This document shows positions 1 to 5,402 of a stretch of 6,661 bases of DNA, piece after piece; the first letter of the stretch is position 1, and each line of letters opens with the position of its first letter. The translations under genes were made by a program, and so were the position numbers. The stretch is from Chloroflexota bacterium (GTDB lineage: Bacteria; Chloroflexota; Dehalococcoidia; UBA3495): NCBI GenBank assembly GCA_002707185.1, contig PAMF01000039.1, positions 9,378-16,038 on the forward strand, written 5' to 3'. Below the pieces are notes generated by a model, which worked only from the letters and a program-made list of their open reading frames with translations, made no database searches and had not been told where the DNA came from.

Positions 1-9
1 TGTTGACCT

Positions 10-38
10 TTGTAACGAAAAATATGTTTTGTTAGAAT
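10..38 (+). promoter_or_regulatory. Candidate sigma70-type promoter for the MBL hydrolase
   Basis: TTGTAA at 10-15 (4 of 6 matches to TTGACA) and TAGAAT at 33-38 (5 of 6 matches to TATAAT) are separated by 17 bases. The expected transcription start is near position 45, leaving about 28 bases of leader before the ATG at 73 with the ribosome site inside it. A second -35-like TTGACC lies at 3-8 but is badly spaced from this -10. This is pattern matching only, in AT-rich DNA where such matches are common. Confidence 0.3.
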
Positions 39-61
39 ACCAAATACTGATATTAATTTAG

Positions 62-68
62 TGAGGGA
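62..68 (+). promoter_or_regulatory. Ribosome binding site that decides the MBL start
   Basis: The sequence TGAGGGA places a GAGG core at 63-66, six bases before the ATG at 73. An in-frame GTG at 61 would extend the protein by four residues, but it overlaps this Shine-Dalgarno sequence and has none of its own. ATG 73 is therefore preferred. Confidence 0.65.
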
Positions 69-72
69 TGTT

Positions 73-708
73 ATGCCTCTTCATTACGATGGTGAAATCC
101 AGATAACCAAAATCAATATGGGACCTTATAACAATAACGGTTATATAGTAGCCTGCCCAGATACCAAAGAAGCCGTGATCATCGATACCCCTGCAGAACC
201 GGAAAAGCTCCTAAACGAAATAGGTGATCTCAAGATAAAAGCTGTGTTAATAACTCATGGACACCAAGACCATCTCCTAGGGTTCGGCGAAATTACTGGT
301 AGTGTTAGCGTACCTGTTGCAGTAGGAACAGGTGATGTAGAAATGCTGCCAATCCCACCGAATATAGTTCTGACCGATGGCGATGTAATCGAATGTGGCA
401 ACCACACTATAAAAGCCTTATCGACTCCCGGTCATACAAATGGGTCTACTTGCTATTTAATAGGGAAACACCTTTTCTCCGGAGATACCTTGTTCCCAGG
501 CGGGCCAGGCAAATCCCGTTCCCCTGAAGCACTGAATCAAGAACTAGAAAGTATTACCCAGAAATTGTTAGTTTTAGATGAAGGAACCGCGGTCTACCCT
601 GGGCATGGGGACGACACCACTATAAAAGAAGCTAAACGACAATATGAAATCTTTGCTGCCAAACCTCATCCCGATGATTTATATGGCGATGTAGCTTGGC
701 TTGAATAG
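73..708 (+). CDS. MBL-fold metallo-hydrolase, glyoxalase II/YcbL-like
   Basis: A 211-residue single-domain metallo-beta-lactamase-fold protein, probably a cytoplasmic dinuclear metal hydrolase, as there is no signal peptide or membrane segment. The full ligand set is visible: THGHQDH at residues 61-67 (H62, H64, D66, H67), TPGHT with H121, SGDTLF with D138 and PGHG with H178. The TPGHTxGS, SGDTLFPGG and YPGHG context matches the hydroxyacylglutathione-hydrolase-like (GloB/YcbL) branch rather than true beta-lactamases. The family acts on thioesters such as S-lactoylglutathione, but the long C-terminal substrate domain of classic GloB is absent, so the substrate cannot be read from sequence. 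The short C-terminal tail after H178 ends in an acidic, tryptophan-containing stretch. It is the first gene of a same-strand run, 127 bases before the likely start of the M16 gene. Family assignment is firm; substrate is unknown. Confidence 0.92.
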   Translation: MPLHYDGEIQITKINMGPYNNNGYIVACPDTKEAVIIDTPAEPEKLLNEIGDLKIKAVLITHGHQDHLLGFGEITGSVSVPVAVGTGDVEMLPIPPNIVLTDGDVIECGNHTIKALSTPGHTNGSTCYLIGKHLFSGDTLFPGGPGKSRSPEALNQELESITQKLLVLDEGTAVYPGHGDDTTIKEAKRQYEIFAAKPHPDDLYGDVAWLE

Positions 709-764
709 GGCAATAAGACGTTGTTTCTATATTAATCGTAAGGTCAGTGATAATAACTAAAAAC

Positions 765-793
765 TGATGGTACCTGTCTCAATCGATTAAAAT
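765..793 (+). promoter_or_regulatory. Weak candidate promoter before the M16 peptidase
   Basis: TAAAAT at 788-793 is a 5 of 6 match to the -10 consensus. The hexamer 17 bases upstream (TGATGG at 765-770) is a poor -35. If used, transcription would start near 800. The gap 709-814 is too long for tight coupling to the MBL gene, so some promoter here is plausible, but this assignment is weak. Confidence 0.15.
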
Positions 794-835
794 GGGGCAT
801 GTAGACATCTCTTTATGGCGATGGGTAACCTAAAT

Positions 836-2098
836 ATGCACACTACTACTATATTAGACAACAAACTTCGGGTCGTAAGCTCATACATGCCTCACACATC
901 CTCGGTAACCATGATGATACTCATAGGTGCAGGTTCTCGTTACGAAAATGCCGAAACGGCCGGGTTATCTCATTTCTTGGAACATCTTCCGTTCAAAGGG
1001 ACAAGAAGTTGGCCTTCTGCAAGGCTCATCAGTGAGGCAGTAGAAGGGGCAGGCGGTATCATGAACGCCACCACCGATAGAGAATGGACTATATTTTGGT
1101 TCAAGGTATCCATTTTACATTTTCGACAAGCATTCTCTGTTCTTATGGATATGATACTCCATCCTAATCTAGATCCAGATGAAATGGAAAAAGAACGAGC
1201 AGTCATACAAGATGAATTACGTATGGCCAATGATTACCCTACACAAAGAGTTGATCTCCTGATAGATGAACTTCTTTGGCCAAATCAAGCAATGGGCAGA
1301 GATCCCGGGGGAACATTAGATTCGGTTGCGAATATATCAATTGACGCAGTTAAAGAATACATGACGACTCAATATAACCCTGCTAACACCGTGATATCTC
1401 TAGCAGGAAATATAGCCCACGAGGAAGTCACTGAACTGATAGATTTAGCCACTCAAGAATGGACTCCTAGAACGTCTCTTCCTTGGGAAAATGTAAAAAC
1501 AGAGCCTAGAAGAAGTGAAGCCAAAGTTGAGTATCGTCGAACTGATCAATCAAATATTCGCATTGGTCTACCAGGAGTTTCATGGAATGACGCAGATAGA
1601 TACCCGTTATTATTGTTAAACTGGATCTTTGGTGGCGGCGTGAGTAGCCGACTATTTCTCAATTTGAGGGAAGACCTAGGATTAGCGTACGATGTTTCCA
1701 GTTCAGTAGACAACTTCCGTGATTGCGGATCCCTCGTAGTTTGCTGTGGAGTAGCGCCCAGAAAAATTAGAGCCGCCGTCGAAGCCATAATGGAACAGTT
1801 CAGCTTAATTACTCGGGGTATAACTAAATCTGAATTAACTAGAGCTAAAGAATTTACTAAAAATACCAATCTGCTCAGGATGGAAAACAGCAGTTCAGTT
1901 GCTACTTGGCTGTGTACCCATGAGTTCCTTTTCGGCAAGGTGCCAACAATGGAAGAAGTAATCCAATCAATTGACGCAGTTACTGAAGACGATATAGACC
2001 GGGTCAGTAGAAGGATACTGATACAGGACAATCTAAAAACGGCAATAGTCGGCCCGCATAAAAGCGATAAAGGAATACTCGAATTACTGCAATTCTAA
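836..2098 (+). CDS. M16 family zinc metallopeptidase (processing-peptidase-like)
   Basis: A 420-residue M16B-type (inverzincin) protease, related to mitochondrial processing peptidase beta and Bacillus YmxG/MlpA. Numbered from ATG 836, the N-terminal domain carries HFLEH (H46, E49, H50) and, exactly 76 residues further, E127 in ERAVIQDEL, with E120 seven residues earlier. This is the complete HxxEH-x76-E zinc and catalytic set, so an active subunit is expected. The C-terminal half has the family GGGxSSRLF...LREDLGLAY block (residues 266-285). No signal peptide is seen. Start choice: ATG 815, 821 and 836 are all in frame and none has a good Shine-Dalgarno site. ATG 836 is preferred because it places HFLEH at the usual position (about residue 46) and gives a typical MHTTTILDNKLRVV beginning. 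Odd: residue 52, two after the motif, is proline (HFLEHLPFKGT) where Met/Leu/Val/Ala is usual. The substrate is unknown; M16B enzymes cleave presequences or peptides. Confidence 0.93.
   Translation: MHTTTILDNKLRVVSSYMPHTSSVTMMILIGAGSRYENAETAGLSHFLEHLPFKGTRSWPSARLISEAVEGAGGIMNATTDREWTIFWFKVSILHFRQAFSVLMDMILHPNLDPDEMEKERAVIQDELRMANDYPTQRVDLLIDELLWPNQAMGRDPGGTLDSVANISIDAVKEYMTTQYNPANTVISLAGNIAHEEVTELIDLATQEWTPRTSLPWENVKTEPRRSEAKVEYRRTDQSNIRIGLPGVSWNDADRYPLLLLNWIFGGGVSSRLFLNLREDLGLAYDVSSSVDNFRDCGSLVVCCGVAPRKIRAAVEAIMEQFSLITRGITKSELTRAKEFTKNTNLLRMENSSSVATWLCTHEFLFGKVPTMEEVIQSIDAVTEDDIDRVSRRILIQDNLKTAIVGPHKSDKGILELLQF
1336..1352 (+). repeat. 17-bp direct repeat, copy 1 (inside M16 gene)
   Basis: ATCAATTGACGCAGTTA occurs here and again, base for base, at 1966-1982, 630 bases later and in the same reading frame. 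Here it encodes SIDAV within ISIDAVKEYM, at the helix before the first M16 domain's final strand. Confidence 0.85.
1966..1982 (+). repeat. 17-bp direct repeat, copy 2 (inside M16 gene)
   Basis: Exact second copy of the sequence at 1336-1352. Here it encodes SIDAV within QSIDAVTEDD, which is the structurally equivalent helix in the second M16 domain. Confidence 0.85.
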
Positions 2099-2128
2099 AC
2101 CAACGTACCATGTACCAGATACGTTGGT
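2099..2128 (+). terminator. Perfect 9-bp hairpin directly after the M16 stop codon
   Basis: ACCAACGTA (2099-2107) pairs perfectly with TACGTTGGT (2120-2128) around a 12-base loop, starting one base after the TAA. No T-run follows on the + strand (CCCCATTC), so it is not a canonical intrinsic terminator. It may be an RNA 3'-end stabiliser, a weak or factor-assisted terminator, or a protein site. The stem is clear, the function is not. Confidence 0.4.
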
Positions 2129-2177
2129 CCCCATTCAACTGACTATCCGGCCCTATGTTTTTAGTTGATCTATACTT

Positions 2178-2197
2178 AAGTTAACTTGTTGGCGCCA
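2178..2197 (+). promoter_or_regulatory. Pair of palindromes upstream of the LLM gene
   Basis: AAGTTAACTT (2178-2187) is a perfect 10-bp palindrome and TGGCGCCA (2190-2197) a perfect 8-bp palindrome. Their centres are 11 bases apart, about one helical turn. They lie between a -10-like TATACT (2171-2176, which lacks a good -35) and the ribosome site. The position suits a regulator-binding site, but no factor can be named and no strong promoter was found. Confidence 0.2.
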
Positions 2198-2211
2198 TAC
2201 TTGTAAATCTT

Positions 2212-2218
2212 GAGAGGA
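2212..2218 (+). promoter_or_regulatory. Ribosome binding site of the LLM gene
   Basis: GAGAGGA ends four bases before the ATG at 2223. It is a good but closely spaced Shine-Dalgarno sequence and supports this start. Confidence 0.65.
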
Positions 2219-2222
2219 CTGA

Positions 2223-3227
2223 ATGAAACTCGGGTTTTTTGTAACCAATCAATATTTGCCCAATCAATCAATGCCCCAGATGATTAAAGAGAGCGTTGAA
2301 CAAGTTAGATTAGCAAACCAAGCAGGATTTGACCTGATCTGCACCGGACAACACTACATGGCATCACCTTACCAGATGTCATCGAGTCTCCCGTTACTAG
2401 CACGTTTAGCTGCGGAATCAGGCAGCATGGAGATAGCAGCTACCGTCATATTAATACCATTACACAATCCAGTTGAACTCGCTGAAAGCATAGCCACTAT
2501 GGACAGCATATGCGACGGCAAATTCATATTTGGAATCGGCCTAGGTTACCGAGACGAAGAATACATGGCATTTGGAGTACAGAAATCGGAAAGGGTAGGC
2601 CGATTAACAGAGTCCATGGAAATAATGAAACTTCTATGGACCAAAAAAGAAGTTGAATTTCAAGGAAAATATTTCCATGTTCCTCACATTTTCCCTGCTA
2701 CCCACCCTGTTCAGAAACCTTACCCGCCTATCTGGGTTGCTGCCAACAACCCTGTAGCAATAAAAAGAGCCGCTAGATGGGGATATCCATGGCTTATTAA
2801 TCCCCATGCAACGGTAGAAATGGTAGCTACCCAATTGGACGATTATAAATCAACCTTGCAAGAATCAGGTCATACCCTGCCTACAGCTCTACCTATGATG
2901 AGAGAATTGTATATCACAGAAGATAGCCAAAGAGCTCTGCAAGAAAGCGAACCTTTTCTAGGCCCTAAATACGAAGCATATGCTGCGTGGGGTCAGGACA
3001 AAGCTTTACCGGGGGAGGAAAGTTTTAACATACCTTATAAAGACCTGGCAAAAGATCGGTTTCTACTCGGATCACCCGAGCAAATCGTGGAAGAAATTCA
3101 AAAGTACCAGAATCGTCTCGGCGTCGACTACCTGATATTTCGGATGCAATGGCCCGGAATGCTCCAGAAAGAGGTCCTTCGCCAAATACAACTATTAGGT
3201 GACAAAGTAATTCCCAACGTAAAGTAA
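2223..3227 (+). CDS. LLM class flavin/F420-dependent oxidoreductase
   Basis: A 334-residue luciferase-like monooxygenase-family TIM-barrel enzyme, expected in the cytoplasm and using FMN or F420. Family blocks appear in order: a first beta strand MKLGFFV at the very N-terminus; GQHY at 42-45, the place of the usual EHH/QHH element; HNPVELAESIATMD and GKFIFGIGLGYRDEEYMAFGV (81-119), the hallmark region; ERVGRLTESMEIMKLLW (123-139); PVQKPYPPIWVAANN (162-176), followed by AIKRAARWGYPW; and GSPEQIVEEIQKY (283-295) with VDYLIFRMQWPGM near the C-terminus. Length is typical. Members oxidise or reduce very different substrates (alkanes, sulfonates, aldehydes, F420-linked redox), so no substrate is assigned, and cofactor choice cannot be decided by eye. 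The gene stands alone between gaps, with its own Shine-Dalgarno site, and is convergent with the ABC exporter. No separate flavin reductase gene is present in the window. Confidence 0.93.
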   Translation: MKLGFFVTNQYLPNQSMPQMIKESVEQVRLANQAGFDLICTGQHYMASPYQMSSSLPLLARLAAESGSMEIAATVILIPLHNPVELAESIATMDSICDGKFIFGIGLGYRDEEYMAFGVQKSERVGRLTESMEIMKLLWTKKEVEFQGKYFHVPHIFPATHPVQKPYPPIWVAANNPVAIKRAARWGYPWLINPHATVEMVATQLDDYKSTLQESGHTLPTALPMMRELYITEDSQRALQESEPFLGPKYEAYAAWGQDKALPGEESFNIPYKDLAKDRFLLGSPEQIVEEIQKYQNRLGVDYLIFRMQWPGMLQKEVLRQIQLLGDKVIPNVK

Positions 3228-3234
3228 TGATCTT

Positions 3235-3264
3235 AAAAAGTTAAACGAATCGGATTTTCGTTAA
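3235..3264 (-). terminator. Candidate intrinsic terminator of the ABC exporter
   Basis: Read on the minus strand, TTAACGAA (3264-3257) pairs with TTCGTTTAA (3249-3241) with one bulged base and a 7-base loop. After one C comes a run of five T (3239-3235). It lies 33 bases after the ABC stop codon. The stem is AT-rich with only two G-C pairs, so efficiency is uncertain. On the + strand no T-run follows, so it would serve the ABC gene and not the LLM gene. Confidence 0.45.
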
Positions 3265-3270
3265 TACAGT

Positions 3271-3287
3271 CGAGTAGTGACTAGTCG
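3271..3287. other. Short interrupted inverted repeat between convergent genes
   Basis: CGAGTAG and CTAGTCG flank a TGA loop, with one G-G mismatch in the stem; it contains the 8-bp palindrome GACTAGTC. No T-run follows on either strand. It may add to transcription termination between the convergent genes or be chance. Confidence 0.2.
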
Positions 3288-3296
3288 CATCAATAA

Positions 3297-5201
3297 TCAG
3301 ACGTCAGTTGTATTCACTATAGAACCATCGGATAATACTATCCCATCGCGGCATCTGCTTTCTATTCTACCGGAATAGAACTGCTCCTCAAATAATTCAG
3401 AGTACAATCCTCTATTAAACAGAAGCTCAGAGTGAGTACCCGATTCGATCACCTTGCCATTATCTATCGTATAGATAACATCAGCAGCTAGAATGGTAGA
3501 CAACCTATGAGCGATCGCGATTGTGGTCCTATTTTTCATAAGAGGCTCAAGTGCAGTTTGAACTAACCTTTCACTGTATGTATCTAAAGATGAAGTAGCT
3601 TCGTCAAGTATTAGAATCTTAGGATCATGCAGTAAAACCCTGGCTATAGACAATCGTTGACGTTCGCCACCTGATAAACGATATCCGCGTTCCCCCACAA
3701 TAGTGTCATATCCTTGTTCGAATTCCAAAATGCGGTCGTGTATGTATGCTGCTTTAGCTGCAGACTCCATCTGTTCTTGGGTGGCGGCAGGATTACCATA
3801 TTTTAGATTTTTACCGACGCTGGCATGGAACAAATAAGTTTCTTGAGAGACGTATCCAATTATTTTAGCCAGCGAGGATCGTTGGATTTTCTTGACGTTG
3901 ATATCATCTATACTTACTTGCCCTTGAGTAGCATCATACAATCTCGGGATCAGATAGGACAGAGTTGTTTTACCGGCACCCGTTGGGCCTACAAAAGCCG
4001 CTAACTGACCCGGTTTGATTTCAAATGAGACTCCGTCCAAAGCCCATCGTTCATCATCCAAATTATGGGACCCTACTTTGGCCAGATATTTTGAACCATA
4101 ATTAATCCTCACATCTTCAAAAGCTACTTTGCCTGAGACCATTTCAGGAGCCAAATCAATCGCATCCTTGTCATCAGATATGTCAGATTCGATATCTAAA
4201 TAAGAGAATATTCTCTCAAAAAGAGCCAACGATGCCTGCAATTCCACGGAAACCTCAAGCAATCTTCCTATAGGAAAATACAGTCGACTTTGTAGCGTTG
4301 TAAAAGCCACTACAGTACCGGCTGAAATTGCACTAGGCCCCAGACCATATATCAAATACCCTGCTAGGACGTAAATCATCACAGGGGAAATAGAAAAGAA
4401 GATTTGCATAACCGCGAAAAACCATTGACCTGTCATATACTGACGAATGATGAGGTCAGATAGCTTCTGATTTTCCGTATGAAATCTAGCGATTTCTTGG
4501 TTTTGTCTTCCGAATAGCTTCGACAACAGGATCCCAGAAATCGACAATGTCTCTTGAGTTATCGCCGTTACTTCAGCTGTAACCTTTTGCGTTTCGGCCG
4601 CAACTGCCTTTCTTCGGCGACCCACCACTCTACTGATCAAGAAAAAGAATGGGGTTGTTCCAACCGCCACTAACGTCAGTTCCCAAGACAGTATTAACAT
4701 AGCTATCAGCGTGCTAACAAAAATTACGCTATTTGATATCACATCCGAAATAGTAGTGGTTACTACCTTTTGTACCCCGCCCACATCGTCAGCCACCCTA
4801 GATTGAATTTCTCCTGTTCGGGTATCTGTGAAAAATCCCATAGATAAGCTTTGAAGATGTTGGTACAGCTGATCCCGTATATCCCTCATAACTCGTTGCC
4901 CCATACGAATCGTCAGGAAACTCTGTGATATACCAAGAACACCTGTAACAATACTGACGCTCGCCATCACAACCCCCAATAGCCAAAGCAGATTCAAATT
5001 AGGGGTGCCTGAACTTGGGAAAATAGCGTGGTCAAATACCACCTGAATAAGTAACGGGTTAACAACCCCTATCCCAGCTGTAACGCATATCAATGCACCT
5101 ACAAACACTACTTGAAAAAAATAGGGACGAAAACAATAAGCTATCCGCCTAGTTATTCGATCTGGGCTTTGCGTTTCTTTTTCTGACGATAGACGTACCA
5201 T
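3297..5201 (-). CDS. ABC exporter half-transporter, MsbA/MdlB-like
   Basis: A 634-residue type IV (B-family) ABC exporter with fused membrane and ATPase domains, acting as a dimer in the cytoplasmic membrane. Six membrane helices fall at about residues 30-55, 71-95, 150-170, 172-192, 262-284 and 291-312. The nucleotide domain is complete: Walker A GPTGAGKT (405-412), Q-loop Q453, signature LSGGERQR (509-516), Walker B ILILDE with E534, D-loop SSLD (537-540) and switch H565. ATP hydrolysis is therefore expected, and the exporter could work as a homodimer. The cargo (lipid, drug or peptide) cannot be read. Two oddities: about 13 extra residues between Y368 and the A388-L389 pair in the A-loop region, and a 25-residue tail after the usual end (610-634, containing CRDGIVLSDGS). 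The start is the only plausible one. There is no Shine-Dalgarno site, an in-frame stop lies 13-15 bases upstream, and a promoter -10 ends six bases before the ATG. The gene stands alone: convergent with the LLM gene, divergent from the iron-sulfur gene. Confidence 0.95.
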   Translation of the reverse strand: MVRLSSEKETQSPDRITRRIAYCFRPYFFQVVFVGALICVTAGIGVVNPLLIQVVFDHAIFPSSGTPNLNLLWLLGVVMASVSIVTGVLGISQSFLTIRMGQRVMRDIRDQLYQHLQSLSMGFFTDTRTGEIQSRVADDVGGVQKVVTTTISDVISNSVIFVSTLIAMLILSWELTLVAVGTTPFFFLISRVVGRRRKAVAAETQKVTAEVTAITQETLSISGILLSKLFGRQNQEIARFHTENQKLSDLIIRQYMTGQWFFAVMQIFFSISPVMIYVLAGYLIYGLGPSAISAGTVVAFTTLQSRLYFPIGRLLEVSVELQASLALFERIFSYLDIESDISDDKDAIDLAPEMVSGKVAFEDVRINYGSKYLAKVGSHNLDDERWALDGVSFEIKPGQLAAFVGPTGAGKTTLSYLIPRLYDATQGQVSIDDINVKKIQRSSLAKIIGYVSQETYLFHASVGKNLKYGNPAATQEQMESAAKAAYIHDRILEFEQGYDTIVGERGYRLSGGERQRLSIARVLLHDPKILILDEATSSLDTYSERLVQTALEPLMKNRTTIAIAHRLSTILAADVIYTIDNGKVIESGTHSELLFNRGLYSELFEEQFYSGRIESRCRDGIVLSDGSIVNTTDV

Positions 5202-5204
5202 ATT

Positions 5205-5217
5205 TTGATTATATCAA
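5205..5217. promoter_or_regulatory. Inverted repeat over the ABC -10 element
   Basis: TTGAT (5205-5209) and ATCAA (5213-5217) are perfect inverted arms around three bases, and together they cover the whole -10 of the ABC promoter. This is a classic place for a repressor to block polymerase, but the arms are short and partly a by-product of the AT-rich promoter sequence. Confidence 0.25.
5208..5216 (-). promoter_or_regulatory. Extended -10 promoter of the ABC exporter, predicted leaderless
   Basis: On the minus strand TGATATAAT reads from 5216 to 5208: a perfect TATAAT with the extended TGN element. The last T lies six bases before the A of the ATG at 5201, so the usual distance from -10 to +1 puts the transcription start on or next to that A. 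The -35 position (about 5236-5231, TATCCC) has no consensus, which extended -10 promoters tolerate. An 8-bp palindrome GGATATCC (5232-5239) overlaps that position. Confidence 0.5.
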
Positions 5218-5220
5218 GCC

Positions 5221-5229
5221 TAGATCATT
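5221..5229 (+). repeat. 9-bp direct repeat, copy 1, divergent intergenic region
   Basis: TAGATCATT lies 20 bases from the ABC start codon and recurs exactly at 5369-5377, near the other gene of the divergent pair. The copies are 148 bases apart. It could be a shared regulator half-site or chance. Confidence 0.3.
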
Positions 5230-5368
5230 GGGGATATCCGTTAGATACTGAAATCAAAGGTTAGTATCATCCTTCCCAAGTACATTGTTCCTATCTAGAG
5301 GCTAACAAGCCGTCATGATAAACTATTAGAAATCTCCGAATGCTTTAGTAACTAAGACCAGATTTATA

Positions 5369-5377
5369 TAGATCATT
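5369..5377 (+). repeat. 9-bp direct repeat, copy 2, divergent intergenic region
   Basis: Second exact copy of TAGATCATT, 25 bases before the ATG of the iron-sulfur gene. It sits between -10-like AT-rich stretches (TATATA at 5365-5370, TTTAAT at 5376-5381), neither of which has a convincing -35. Confidence 0.3.
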
Positions 5378-5383
5378 TAATGG

Positions 5384-5390
5384 ATGGAGG
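5384..5390 (+). promoter_or_regulatory. Ribosome binding site of the iron-sulfur membrane protein
   Basis: ATGGAGG contains the strong core GGAGG (5386-5390), 12 bases before the ATG at 5403. The spacing is long but workable. The ATG at 5384 inside it is out of frame, and no nearer in-frame start exists, so 5403 is accepted. Confidence 0.55.
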
Positions 5391-5402
5391 ATAAACAACA
5401 GT

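Noticed and set aside
2..61. Open frame from position 2 to a TAG at 59-61, possibly the tail of an upstream gene
   Set aside because: Only 19 codons with no recognisable motif, and the same bases hold a promoter-like pair. A short open stretch is expected by chance, so it is not called.
781..788. AATCGATT palindrome before the M16 gene
   Set aside because: Eight-base palindromes are common in AT-rich DNA. It has no partner site, and its overlap with a weak -10 is not enough to call an operator.
970..1230. Antisense open frame inside the M16 gene
   Set aside because: It lies opposite the zinc-motif region of a gene with full family conservation, and its translation shows no domain. It is a shadow.
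1546..2031. 161-codon antisense open frame in the M16 C-terminal half
   Set aside because: Long, but entirely opposite conserved M16 coding sequence, with serine- and leucine-rich composition typical of reverse-complement reading and no motif.
5301..5312. GGCT/AGCC small stem in the divergent intergenic region
   Set aside because: Only four pairs and no T-run; below what can be separated from chance.
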